A stretch of 64,000 nt of DNA from JANQMX01 sp965247175 (GCA_965247175.1 OZ252006.1:4216001-4280000); one strand, 5' to 3'; shown: positions 37,360 to 45,847, counted from the first letter of the stretch. Made by a program: numbers and translations. Notes: a model not told the origin generated them from the sequence alone.

Positions 37360-38112
37360 GTGATCATCTATCCCGACATCGAGCTTATGGACGGAAAGTG
37401 CGTCAATGTTGCCCGCGGGCGGCATGAAGAGCCTTTCGTCTTTCATGTCGATCCGATCAAGACAGCGCTCGACTTTCAGGAAGCCGGCGCGGAATGGCTG
37501 CACGTCGTTGATTACGACGGTGTCTACCAAGGCGGCCGTCACAATGCCGAGTTGATCTGCGACATCATCAAGGCAGTGGAAATCCCCGTGCAGGTCGGCG
37601 GCGGCATCCGCACCATGGCCAGCGTCGAGTGGTGGTTTGAGCATGGCGCCACACGCCTTGTCCTCGGAACCGCTGCCGTCAAGGACCGGAACTTCGTCAG
37701 AGCCGTCTGCGCGCAATACCCCAAGCAGATCGTCATTGCGATCGACAGCCGAGGCGGCCGCGTCGTGGTGGAAGGCTGGCAAGAAGAGACCATCTACACG
37801 CCGTTGGAGGTGGCCTCGGACTTTCAGGAAAGCGGTGCAGCGGCCATCATCTACGCCGATGTCGACCGCAGCGAGGAGCTACCCGAAAGCGCCTTCGCCG
37901 GTACGACCGAGCTGGCTTGCGACCTCTCCATTCCGGTGATCTCGAGCGGCATGGTGCAAAGCCTCGACGACATCGCGCGGCTCAACAACCTGCCGAACAT
38001 CGCCGGCGCCGTCATCGGCCGGGCCCTGTTCCGCAAGACTTTTAGTCTGGAAGACGCTCTTGCCGTTGCCGCCCAGAAGCCGACCCAGGCCGAGTTCGTG
38101 CGGACGCTTTAG
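37360..38112 (+). CDS. HisA-like TIM-barrel protein, diverged at catalytic positions
   Basis: A 250-residue TIM barrel clearly related to HisA, the ProFAR isomerase of histidine synthesis. Conserved parts include VQVGGGIRT, LGTAAVKDR, IAIDSRGGRV (D129, the second catalytic Asp) and IGRALF. The first catalytic Asp position carries Glu (E8 in YPDIELMDG, where HisA has AxDL), the RDGTL loop is replaced by RSEEL, and the second phosphate motif SSGG has become SSGM. It is not beside other his genes. It is probably a paralogue with a changed substrate or activity, though an isomerase role cannot be ruled out. Confidence 0.85.
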   Translation: MIIYPDIELMDGKCVNVARGRHEEPFVFHVDPIKTALDFQEAGAEWLHVVDYDGVYQGGRHNAELICDIIKAVEIPVQVGGGIRTMASVEWWFEHGATRLVLGTAAVKDRNFVRAVCAQYPKQIVIAIDSRGGRVVVEGWQEETIYTPLEVASDFQESGAAAIIYADVDRSEELPESAFAGTTELACDLSIPVISSGMVQSLDDIARLNNLPNIAGAVIGRALFRKTFSLEDALAVAAQKPTQAEFVRTL

Positions 38113-38136
38113 CGTTAGCCTGGACTCAAGCCGCCA

Positions 38137-39054
38137 CTAAGCGAACAGCGGCTTCATCTCCAAGGTCGGCGTCCGCTCCACCACCTGCAGGGCGTCGTGG
38201 CGAACGTGGTTGTGCTGCATCTCATGCTGCAGCATTGCCTCAGTGACGATGCCCTTCTCCAGGCACTCGCGCAGCAGGCCGAAGAAGAAGCGCTCCTGGT
38301 TCGGATCCGGATGGCGGCGGTAGTGGCCGAGCAGCCCGTAGTCGCCGAACAGACGGCGGCGTAGCCGCATCAAAGCGCCCCAGCCCGGCAGGAACCGCAC
38401 CTTCTCAGCCGGGATGAAGTCGACGGGCAGGCCGGTCTTCCAGGGCTGCGTCATGCGCTTGGTGTTGTGCAGCAGGCGGGTTTCCGGGGTCAGCTTGTCG
38501 AAGTCGTTCCAGTAGGTCTCGAATTGCCCGATGGTTTCCGGATCTTCCATGCGGAGGGAAATCCAGGACAAGTAGTCGCGCTTGCCTTCGAAGAGCTCGG
38601 GGAACTCGCGCTCCGGGTCCCAGTGGGTCAGCTTGGCGCAGTCGAGCAGCATGACGCTGGAGGCGAAGGCGCCCTTGATCGCCTGGCCCCGGCCGCGCGT
38701 CCGGCACATGATGGCCTTGCCTTGCATGTCGCGCGTGAGCAGCGGGTAGATATCACCGGCGGCGAAGATGTCCGGGTCGATGACCACGGCGCGGCCCTGG
38801 TAGCCCATCAGCTTGGGCGGCATGAAGCGCAGCGGCGTAAAGGACTGCAGATCCTCCATGCGCCAGGTCCGGGTGGTGCCGCCGCGGCGAAACTCCTGCC
38901 CCTCGTACGCGCGCATGAAGGAATAGTCTTTGGTGTGGATGAGGGCGACGTCGAACTTGTCGGCGTTGGGCGAGTTGCGCTTCAGGGCGTACTCAGCGAC
39001 CAGGGCACCGACGATCTGCTTGTGATTGGTGTGGATGAAGACGCAGGGTTTCAT
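38137..39054 (-). CDS. Glycosyltransferase-like protein with DxD motif
   Basis: A 305-residue cytoplasmic protein with a GT-A-like layout. The N-terminal strand KPCVFIHTNHKQIVGALVAEY is followed by a VVIDPDIFAAGDI segment at about residues 95-107, where DPD matches the DxD metal/nucleotide-sugar motif of GT8-type transferases. FASSVMLLDCAKL resembles the acceptor region of that group. The start at 39054 was chosen because the sequence from there fits the first strand and upstream starts add a polar tail. The donor sugar is unknown. It lies 88 bp downstream of a sulfotransferase gene on the same strand. Confidence 0.72.
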   Translation of the reverse strand: MKPCVFIHTNHKQIVGALVAEYALKRNSPNADKFDVALIHTKDYSFMRAYEGQEFRRGGTTRTWRMEDLQSFTPLRFMPPKLMGYQGRAVVIDPDIFAAGDIYPLLTRDMQGKAIMCRTRGRGQAIKGAFASSVMLLDCAKLTHWDPEREFPELFEGKRDYLSWISLRMEDPETIGQFETYWNDFDKLTPETRLLHNTKRMTQPWKTGLPVDFIPAEKVRFLPGWGALMRLRRRLFGDYGLLGHYRRHPDPNQERFFFGLLRECLEKGIVTEAMLQHEMQHNHVRHDALQVVERTPTLEMKPLFA

Positions 39055-39142
39055 GGCTGTGCGATCTTTGTTGCCGAGCACCATGTCGGTTAACAAAAGG
39101 CCGGGCATCTCGCAAGTTCAGCCCCGGCTCGGGCAAGGCAGC

Positions 39143-40102
39143 CTATGCGCTGGCGCGCTGACGCGGCAGCTGTGCTTCGTCCTGCTCAGCGTACTCACGC
39201 TTCAGGTAGCCGAAGCCCGGACGCAGGCGGCTCTCCACCAGCGCTTCCATCTCAGCCAGTTGCTCGTCACTGAAATAGTCGCGATAGCCGCCGACTTTCG
39301 CACGGCGGACCTTGAAGCTGTCCGGTTCCCGCTTGTCGCCAGGCGCCATGCGCCGGCCGGAGAGCCAAAACACGTTCTTCGTCTCCATGCGCCGCATGTT
39401 CTCGATGGAGGCGAAGCGCACGGCCTCGGCGATTTCCGCGCTGTTCGGTGCTTGACCTAAGAAGTTCAGCACCTGTGACAGTTCGCCGGCTGTGTCGGCC
39501 TGAAGATCTTCGTAGCGCACAATGAGCAGGTCGCCGACGGCGTCGGCCTCCTGCCGCCAAAGGTTCAGGAAATCGACAACGGTGTTGAGCCCGCCGAACT
39601 CCTCCATCACAAAGTCGAACAGTCCAACATCGTCGCCGTGCGCTGGATAGCCGTTCAAGACCTTCTTGATCGGCCGCATCCGGTGCTTCCACTGAAAGTA
39701 CTGGGAGACGGCCGTGTCGTAAGGGTTGCGGACCAAAAGGACGACTTTCTTGCCGTAAAAGTCCGCCTTGTTGTCCCCGTTGCCGCTGTAGTCCTTCAGA
39801 TAGTTGTCATGGGTGAAGAAGAGGCGCGGTGCGGCGGGGTCCCTGCGGTGAAAGTTGTTGAAGCCGATCAAGCTTTGCTCCGGCAGCCCGAGTCGCTGCT
39901 GGAAGAAGCGGGACAGCAGAATGCGCAGCCAGGTACGCCCGCTCTTGCCGAAGGATGCAATCACGAAGTCGGCGTTGCGAAGCTTGCGGTACTCTTCACG
40001 CCCGCGCAGCCACCGCTCCAAAGCGATGCGCCGGCTCTTAGGCAAGACGAAGAGAAGGCGGGGCAAGAGCTCGCGCCAAACCCGATCTAGAAAGTAAGAC
40101 AT
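39143..40102 (-). CDS. Sulfotransferase domain protein
   Basis: A 319-residue cytosolic-type sulfotransferase using PAPS as donor. The 5'-phosphosulfate loop is ASFGKSGRTWLRILLS (about residues 49-64). The 3'-phosphate-binding motif is VLLVRNPYDTAVSQYFQWK (about 121-139). The C-terminal KVGGYRDYFSDEQLAEMEAL corresponds to the family's GxxGxWxxxF region in weakened form. The acceptor is unknown. Its place among envelope glycosyltransferase-like genes suggests a polysaccharide or glycolipid. The start at 40102 (MSYFLDR) is preferred over longer upstream frames that look non-coding. Confidence 0.9.
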   Translation of the reverse strand: MSYFLDRVWRELLPRLLFVLPKSRRIALERWLRGREEYRKLRNADFVIASFGKSGRTWLRILLSRFFQQRLGLPEQSLIGFNNFHRRDPAAPRLFFTHDNYLKDYSGNGDNKADFYGKKVVLLVRNPYDTAVSQYFQWKHRMRPIKKVLNGYPAHGDDVGLFDFVMEEFGGLNTVVDFLNLWRQEADAVGDLLIVRYEDLQADTAGELSQVLNFLGQAPNSAEIAEAVRFASIENMRRMETKNVFWLSGRRMAPGDKREPDSFKVRRAKVGGYRDYFSDEQLAEMEALVESRLRPGFGYLKREYAEQDEAQLPRQRASA

Positions 40103-40370
40103 GGTGACTGCTGATCGTGAAAGCTGGAAAAGCCTCGCAGCATGCAAGGAAAGACCGTGAGGGTGTGCCTGTCGAAAAGGCCGCGAAGGGCGTTGGCAGC
40201 CATGAGGCAAGCTCTATAGCCAGCGGCCCGGCGTCTGGCAACGCCGACCTGAGACATCGGCCCGTCCTTGGCAGAGTGTGAGCGGTGCAGTTTTCGAATG
40301 GCTCGATCTCGATAGCGCCAAGCGGGATTTGCAGGAGACGGCAAGAAGGCAGCCGGCACGGCGCCCCAAG
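40103..40370. other. Intergenic gap between sulfotransferase and second ELM1-family gene
   Basis: 268 bp that probably holds the sulfotransferase promoter (minus strand). Short open frames crossing it are not gene-like. No clear terminator, repeat or RNA structure was seen. Confidence 0.4.
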
Positions 40371-41465
40371 CTAAAGCTCTGTTTTCTCTGAGAACAGTGC
40401 GCGTATGCGTGTAGCGACTTCGGGCAGCTCTGACGGGAGGCAATGGCCGCCTTCCGGGAGCGCCCCACCAAAGGGAGCGGCATACCCTTCGGCAATCAGG
40501 CGATCGTGCAAAGCCGAGAGGTTGCGCGGATAGCTGACCACGCCGAGTCGATAGAGCAGGCGCCCTATGCCGCGTGCCGCCGGATGACCGGTCTCTTCAT
40601 CGATGGCGCGGCCAATGAACTGTAGCCCGCGGCGCCAGAGATTGCTTGGAGGCGGCTGACGATAGATCGCCAGGGGACGGCCAAGACCGGCCACCTCGAC
40701 CAGCATGGAGATGCTGTCGCCGGTCACCACGAAGACGTCGCCATGGGCCAGAAGCCCAAGATAGGGGTTCTCCTGCGCCTCGGGAGTCCAGCGGTGGAAC
40801 TGGGCCTCCGAAGGCACAGCTCTGGCCAGGGCATCCGCAATGTCCGGCGGCGTTCGTCTGCTGGTGCTGACATAGAGACTGCCGGAGGCTGCCCTGGCCA
40901 TGGCTGCCGTGCGCTCCAGCAGGTCGAGCGCCAAGGCCTTGTCGAAGCGCAGCACCCTTTGTGGCCCGCCGACCAGCAGGACGAACAAGGGTTTGGGCAG
41001 GCCGGCAAGCCGCGCCTGCCAGGCCTGTGCGGCGCATGCCAAAGCCCCCTGCTCGACGCGAACAAGCGGATAGGCGAGCGGCATGACGTTCGGTGCCGAG
41101 GGCACGCGAAACTGGCTCGGTGCAATCACCAGGTCGAAGCGCTCGAGATGGCGCTGCGGCCTGCCAAGGTAGACGACGCGTGTCCGGCCGCCCGACTGCG
41201 CCTTGATCCACAGGAGAACCATGGCCATGCGCCGGCCCGCCGCGATCGCCAGCTCCGGCCAGGGAGGGCGGAGTTGGTCTGCGCTGGCCGGGTCGATATG
41301 CTCGAGCGAAGGGCGCATCGCCGGTTTGGCGGTGCGAAAGCGCTCACGCACCACCATGTCCATCTCAGTGGTGGACCACCCGAGCGCGTTGGCGATCAGG
41401 CGGGCTTGCGCCGTATCACCGAGTTTCTCGCTTGAGAGGAGCCAGGTCTTGGCAGAAGCAGGCAT
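40371..41465 (-). CDS. ELM1-family protein (GT-B-like), second copy
   Basis: A 364-residue paralogue of the gene at 36118, with the same layout. It has TWLLSSEKLGDTAQARLIANAL, WPELAIAAGRRMAMVLLWIK, TRVVYLGRPQ, FDLVIAPSQFRVP, and ENPYLGLLAHGDVFVVTGDSIS near the C terminus, where the GDSISM loop parallels the nucleotide-binding end of GT-B enzymes. The two copies differ strongly outside these blocks, so this is an old duplication or independent recruitment rather than a recent repeat. It is divergent from lptF across 112 bp, tying it to the LPS export genes. Confidence 0.87.
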   Translation of the reverse strand: MPASAKTWLLSSEKLGDTAQARLIANALGWSTTEMDMVVRERFRTAKPAMRPSLEHIDPASADQLRPPWPELAIAAGRRMAMVLLWIKAQSGGRTRVVYLGRPQRHLERFDLVIAPSQFRVPSAPNVMPLAYPLVRVEQGALACAAQAWQARLAGLPKPLFVLLVGGPQRVLRFDKALALDLLERTAAMARAASGSLYVSTSRRTPPDIADALARAVPSEAQFHRWTPEAQENPYLGLLAHGDVFVVTGDSISMLVEVAGLGRPLAIYRQPPPSNLWRRGLQFIGRAIDEETGHPAARGIGRLLYRLGVVSYPRNLSALHDRLIAEGYAAPFGGALPEGGHCLPSELPEVATRIRALFSEKTEL

Positions 41466-41577
41466 TAAGAGCTAAGCCATTGGCGAAGAAACAGTCGGCT
41501 ATCACGGGCAGATTGCTGCCACAAGCCGATGGCAGGGTCCGCTGTAGATTGGACAAGGACTGCGGGAGCGCCCGCCT

Positions 41578-42765
41578 TTGAGCACGATCGATCGATACAT
41601 TCTTGGCCGAGTCGTCTGGAAAACGGGGGCGATCTTGGCCGTTGGCCTGCTTGTTCTGATGAGCGAGCGATTGCTCCGGCTGTTCGACCTCTTCTCAGGC
41701 CCAGACGACGTGGTGCGCTATCTGGGGCGCATGCTCGTGCTGCTGATGCCGCACTACATCGGCATCGTGCTGCCGGCCGCCTTCTTTTTTGCCGTCCTCC
41801 TGACCTTCTCCCGCTTGAGCAAGGAACAGGAGCTCTCTGCGCTCTTGGCATCCGGCACCTCGCTGCCGCGCTTGTCCAAGCCAGTCGGCCTCTTGGCCAT
41901 GGGTATGGCTTGCTTGGCTATCGTCCTGCTCGGCTACGCACAGCCCCACGCGCGCTATGCCTACCGTTCCATCAAACACAGTCTGGCGCAGACGTCGCTT
42001 GGCCTCGCGGTCAAGGAAGGATCGTTCCTGCAGATCGATGGCTTGACCTTCTTTGCCGAGGCGTCGCTCGACCAAGGCAACCGTGTGCGCCTGGCGCGTA
42101 TCTTCGTGCTGGACAGCGAGAACGGAGCAGATCGACGGCTGACCACCGCGCAGGAGGGCGTGCTGATTCCGGCCGGCGAGTCGGGTGAGCCGGTGCTGCG
42201 CCTGGATGACGGTCTGCGACTCGACTTCGAGCCTGACGGCAGCATGTCCATGGTCGACTTCGAAGAGTTTCGCTGGCCGCTATCGCGCAGCCCCGTATCG
42301 GACTACCGGGCACGCGGCAACGACGTGCGGGAGCTGACCTTCCCGGAGCTTTTCGCGGCCTCCGCCGACCCGCCCCCCTATCTGACGCCGGGCGAGATCA
42401 GCGCTGAGCTTAATTCGCGCCTTGTCATTATCGTATCGACCCTCGTGCTTGCGGCGCTCGCTGTGGCCATGGGCGTGGGGCGGGGCTGGCGTCAGCGAGA
42501 CCTCAGCGCCTTTATCGGCTTGGTCCTGCTGATCGTGTACAACGAATCGCTCGAGTTCGGAGAGAGCATGGTGAAACGAGACCAGGCGCCGGCTTGGCTG
42601 GCGATCTGGGTTCCCTTCATGATGCTCACCACGGCGACCATCGTGACTTATCGCGAGGCGGCCTTCCGCTTGCCGGCCGGGCGAGCGAGCCTCGGAAATC
42701 GCTTGCTCGACCGGATTGCCGCGTGGCGCCAAGCCTGGAGCCAGGCCGCGAGGCGGCGCGCATGA
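41578..42765 (+). CDS. lptF: LPS export ABC transporter permease LptF
   Basis: A 395-residue YjgP/YjgQ-family inner-membrane permease of the LptB2FGC complex, which extracts lipopolysaccharide and passes it to the periplasmic bridge. The N terminus is STIDRYILGRVVWKTG with helices at about 15-35, 53-80 and 95-120, then a periplasmic beta-jellyroll domain and three C-terminal helices from about residue 275. The TTG start at 41578 gives the expected family N terminus and follows GGGAG. The last four bases overlap lptG (ATGA). Confidence 0.93.
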   Translation: MSTIDRYILGRVVWKTGAILAVGLLVLMSERLLRLFDLFSGPDDVVRYLGRMLVLLMPHYIGIVLPAAFFFAVLLTFSRLSKEQELSALLASGTSLPRLSKPVGLLAMGMACLAIVLLGYAQPHARYAYRSIKHSLAQTSLGLAVKEGSFLQIDGLTFFAEASLDQGNRVRLARIFVLDSENGADRRLTTAQEGVLIPAGESGEPVLRLDDGLRLDFEPDGSMSMVDFEEFRWPLSRSPVSDYRARGNDVRELTFPELFAASADPPPYLTPGEISAELNSRLVIIVSTLVLAALAVAMGVGRGWRQRDLSAFIGLVLLIVYNESLEFGESMVKRDQAPAWLAIWVPFMMLTTATIVTYREAAFRLPAGRASLGNRLLDRIAAWRQAWSQAARRRA

Positions 42766-43883
42766 GCTGGATCTTCTGCCGCTACATTGCGGCGCTGCTT
42801 CTTGGTCGACTTGTCCTGATCGCCGGCGGCATGACGGCGGTCATCGTCTTCCTCGACTTTCTCTCGGACGGCGATCAGGTGATTGCCCAGAGCGACGAGC
42901 TGCTGCTTCCGATCTTGCGCTACTCCGCTTTGCGGCTCCCGATCATCCTCGCTCAGGTGCTGCCGATCGCCGCCTTCTTCGCCGGCTGCTTTACTTTCGC
43001 CCAGCTTTCGCGCCACAGCGAGCTCGCGGCGCTCCATGCCGCCGGCGTTCCTAAGGCGCACTTGGCGATCGCGGCCTTGCCGGCGGCGCTTCTCGTCGCC
43101 GTGTTCCAGTTCATGATCGAGGACATGGCGGTGCCCCGGGCCACCGCTGCGCTACAGTCTTGGGGCATCGGCGACTACGTCAGCGGCGGAGAGGGCGAAG
43201 AGCAGGCCTACTGGCTCCGCCGTGGCAATGACATCCTGCGCTATCGCGGGGCGGACGCGACGGACCATGTCCTGCTCGACGTGACCATCTTCCGGCGGGA
43301 CGAGACGGGCAATCTGACCGAACGAATCGATGCGCCGACCGCACTCTACGATGGCGGGCGCTGGCTGCTGCAAGACGCGGAGGTGACCTCAGCCAGCGAC
43401 GTGACCAGAACCAGCTATGCCAGCTACGAATGGAACACCTCGCTGTCGCCCAGCTTGCTGGAGGCTGTGGCATCCCACCCCAGGGTCGCCTCTCTCTCGG
43501 CGCTGTTGCAGGCACAGTCGCAGGCCGGAACCGGCAGCCAGCCGGACTATGTCTTCCGGGTTTGGCTCCACGAACGCATCTCGCGTCCGATTTCGACCAT
43601 TCTGCTGGTGATGCTGACCATTGCTCTGGCGCGGCCGTCGGGTCGCGGGCCGGGTGGCGGTTGGTGGATCGCCATCTCGATGGGGATCGGCTTTGCGCTC
43701 TGGTCGCTCGACGGCTTGATGCTGAAGCTTGGCGAGCACGGGCTTTTGGTGCCTTGGGTCGCGGCTTGGGTGCCGACCTTTGTTGTCGCTTTGGCCGCAG
43801 GCTGGATCGCGCTCTACGTCGAGCACCGAGGAAGCTGGCGCGATGGTCGTGCCCCGCAAACCTCCGTCGCGGGGCGGAGCTGA
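42762..43883 (+). CDS. lptG: LPS export ABC transporter permease LptG
   Basis: Partner permease of LptF, 373 residues. It starts MSWIFCRYIAALLLGR, and the helix-2/3 region LPIILAQVLPIAAFFAGCF is followed by a SRHSELAALHAAGVPK coupling segment, as in other LptG proteins. A central periplasmic domain and three C-terminal helices complete the fold. The start is fixed by the overlap with lptF. The gene ends 35 bp before the convergent phnF, with a bidirectional hairpin between them. Confidence 0.93.
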   Translation: MSWIFCRYIAALLLGRLVLIAGGMTAVIVFLDFLSDGDQVIAQSDELLLPILRYSALRLPIILAQVLPIAAFFAGCFTFAQLSRHSELAALHAAGVPKAHLAIAALPAALLVAVFQFMIEDMAVPRATAALQSWGIGDYVSGGEGEEQAYWLRRGNDILRYRGADATDHVLLDVTIFRRDETGNLTERIDAPTALYDGGRWLLQDAEVTSASDVTRTSYASYEWNTSLSPSLLEAVASHPRVASLSALLQAQSQAGTGSQPDYVFRVWLHERISRPISTILLVMLTIALARPSGRGPGGGWWIAISMGIGFALWSLDGLMLKLGEHGLLVPWVAAWVPTFVVALAAGWIALYVEHRGSWRDGRAPQTSVAGRS

Positions 43884-43889
43884 ACGAAG

Positions 43890-43909
43890 TGCCGCTCGCC
43901 CGAGCGGCA
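43890..43909. terminator. Hairpin between convergent lptG and phnF
   Basis: TGCCGCTCG-CC-CGAGCGGCA: a perfect 9 bp stem lying in the 35 bp between two convergent stop codons. The position fits a bidirectional terminator, although neither side has a strong T tract and the two-base loop would need the inner pair to open. Confidence 0.55.
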
Positions 43910-43918
43910 AGCGCGCGC

Positions 43919-44635
43919 TCAGGACTCGAAAATGATCTGGACCCGGTCGGAGGCAAAGCGCGCAATGCCGAATTCAATCGGCTTTCCCGCTGTGTCGACG
44001 TTGACGCTTTCGGTCACCAGAATCGGTCGGCTTCGCGGTTGCTGCAGAGAGACGGCCTCGTTGGCATCGGGCAAGCGGGCGATCACCCTGGTGGTGCGCC
44101 TGCGGTAGTCTGCGCAGCCGAAGGACGCCAGTGCCTGACTGATGGAGAGCTCTCCCTTCAGCTTGTCCGGCAGCTCGGGAAAGCGGGCATGGGGGAAGTG
44201 GTGGCTGGCGAATGTAATCGGGCGATCGTCGGCTTGCCGCAGCGTATCCACGCGGTAACAGGCGGCACCTTCCTTGATGTCGAGATAGCGGGCCAGCTCC
44301 GGTCCGGCCTGGATGACCTCGCTCGACAGGACGCGGCCGACCAGACTGCGCGCCTGATTGCCGACGATTTCGCTGAAGCGCGTCCGGGCGCCGATCAGAT
44401 AGTCGAGAATGTGCTCTTCGACGAAGCTGCCGCGCCCTTGCTCGACGCGGATCAGGCCCTCCTCAGCCATGGTCGAGAGCGCCCGCCGAACCGTATGGCG
44501 ATTGACCGCAAAGCGCTGAGAAAGCTCGGATTCGCTCGGCAGCTTGCTGCCGGGTTGAAAGGCGCCGCTTTCGATTTCCTCGGTCAGGGCATTGTATATG
44601 AAGCGCCAGAGGGTAAGGCCGGCTTGCCGTTCCAT
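43919..44635 (-). CDS. phnF: GntR/HutC-family transcriptional regulator PhnF
   Basis: A 238-residue regulator. The N-terminal winged-helix domain has ESGAFQPGSKLPSESELSQR and RHTVRRALSTMAEEGLIRVE, the GntR recognition region. The remainder is a UTRA ligand-binding domain as in HutC-type proteins (for example VDTLRQADDRPITFASHHFP, shown in part). Its divergent position opposite phnG strongly identifies it as the local phosphonate regulator. In known cases PhnF represses the phn genes. The 128 bp between them carries operator-like sequence. Confidence 0.93.
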   Translation of the reverse strand: MERQAGLTLWRFIYNALTEEIESGAFQPGSKLPSESELSQRFAVNRHTVRRALSTMAEEGLIRVEQGRGSFVEEHILDYLIGARTRFSEIVGNQARSLVGRVLSSEVIQAGPELARYLDIKEGAACYRVDTLRQADDRPITFASHHFPHARFPELPDKLKGELSISQALASFGCADYRRRTTRVIARLPDANEAVSLQQPRSRPILVTESVNVDTAGKPIEFGIARFASDRVQIIFES

Positions 44636-44730
44636 TGTATCCCTCGTCCAGAAGAGCGTGTCACCAAAGCTTCAAAAAGCTGCAGTTCCAAGTCAGGCCG
44701 CATTCTGATAGTCAGTATGTTAGATATCCG

Positions 44731-44749
44731 GACAACTAGACAGATTGTC
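44731..44749. promoter_or_regulatory. Operator candidate in the phnF-phnG intergenic region
   Basis: GACAA-N9-TTGTC forms an imperfect dyad 15-33 bases before phnG. Inside it, the minus strand reads GTCTAGTT, one half of the GTnTAnAC pattern recognised by HutC-group GntR proteins. It is a reasonable PhnF site that would also autoregulate phnF, but the match is degenerate. Confidence 0.4.
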
Positions 44750-44763
44750 AATAGGTATATTGG

Positions 44764-45246
44764 ATGACTTCTGACACTGGTAGCCAGGGCGACGCTTCTC
44801 CGGACTCGGCGCAACGTCAGACGTGGCTCTCCATCCTGGCGCAGGCGTCGCCCGAAACAGTGGCGGATGCCCTGCACGCCGTCACACCTCTGCCTGCCTA
44901 TCACCTGCTGCGCGCGCCCGAATGCGGCATGGTCATGTTGCGCGGCCGCGCCGGTGGCTCAGGGCGCCGCTTCAATCTCGGCGAAGCGACTGTCACCCGC
45001 TGTTCGGTCAAAGTCGATGGCGGTGCGGTCGGTCACGGTTATGTGCTTGGGCGAAACCCGCAACATGCCGAGCATACCGCCCTGCTCGATGCTCTACTGC
45101 AAGACCCTTCGCGTCATTCGGCGCTGTGGGCCAGCGTCATTGCACCGCTGGCGCAGGCGCGAGCCACCGAGAAAGACAGCAAAGCGCGCAAGACAGCGGC
45201 CACCCGGGTCGACTTCTTCACGATGGTTCGAGGGGAAAGCGAATGA
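44764..45246 (+). CDS. phnG: Phosphonate C-P lyase core subunit PhnG
   Basis: A 160-residue subunit of the PhnGHIJ core complex, which with PhnI exchanges the adenine of ATP (or MgATP) for methylphosphonate. Family blocks seen are RQTWLSILAQASPETVADAL, EAGMVMLRGR-like PECGMVMLRGRAGGSG, RFNLGEATVTRCSV and GRNPQHAEHTALLDALLQ. The ribosome-binding sequence before ATG 44764 is weak, consistent with tight control. It is the first gene of phnGHIJKLM and overlaps phnH by four bases. Confidence 0.95.
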   Translation: MTSDTGSQGDASPDSAQRQTWLSILAQASPETVADALHAVTPLPAYHLLRAPECGMVMLRGRAGGSGRRFNLGEATVTRCSVKVDGGAVGHGYVLGRNPQHAEHTALLDALLQDPSRHSALWASVIAPLAQARATEKDSKARKTAATRVDFFTMVRGESE

Positions 45247-45845
45247 CGTCCCAGCCCAACCCGGCCGCCGAGATTGCCGCGGGGTTCGGCAATCCCGTGC
45301 TGGACAGCCAAGCGGCGTTTCGTGCGATCTTGGACGCCATGGCGCACCCGGGGCGCATCGACAGCCTTGCCATTGATCTCGACCCGCCCACCCCGCTTGC
45401 GCCCGCCAGCTTGGCGGTCATGCTTAGCCTTTGCGACCATGAGACACCGCTTTGGCTCGATGATGCGGCAGCAGGGTTTGCCACATCGCTGCGCTTCCAC
45501 TGCGGGTCGCCGCTCGTCAAAGCAGCAGACAAGGCCGCCTTCGCCCTTTGCTGCGGCCCCCTGCCTGCGCTAGCCGGCTTTGCGCCGGGGACGGCGGAGT
45601 ATCCGGAGCATTCGACGACGGTGATCTGCCAGGTCTCGGCCTTGGGTCACGGCGTGCCACTGAGCTTGCATGGACCGGGCATCGACGGCCGCACCACCCT
45701 GGCTGTCAGCGGACTGCCGGACGACTTGTGTGCGCAATGGCAGGCGAATGGTGCGCTCTTTCCTCAGGGCGTCGACATCATCCTGACCGAGGGGCATCGG
45801 CTTGCCGCCTTGCCTCGCAGCGTCAAGATCGAACCGGAGAACTAG
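45243..45845 (+). CDS. phnH: Phosphonate C-P lyase core subunit PhnH
   Basis: A 200-residue subunit of the C-P lyase core, with a catalytically inert PLP-transferase-like fold in the known structure. Visible family segments are GFGNPVLDSQAAFRAILDAM, AHPGRI, SLCDHETPLWLD, a GTAEYPEHSTTVICQV stretch and LPRSVKIEPE at the C terminus. The start is set by the ATGA overlap with phnG. phnI begins two bases after the stop. Confidence 0.95.
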   Translation: MTSQPNPAAEIAAGFGNPVLDSQAAFRAILDAMAHPGRIDSLAIDLDPPTPLAPASLAVMLSLCDHETPLWLDDAAAGFATSLRFHCGSPLVKAADKAAFALCCGPLPALAGFAPGTAEYPEHSTTVICQVSALGHGVPLSLHGPGIDGRTTLAVSGLPDDLCAQWQANGALFPQGVDIILTEGHRLAALPRSVKIEPEN

Positions 45846-45847
45846 GC

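Noticed and set aside
37360..38112. Calling this gene hisA
   Set aside because: The fold is HisA, but the first catalytic Asp and two functional loops are changed and no other his gene is nearby, so the symbol would overstate the function.
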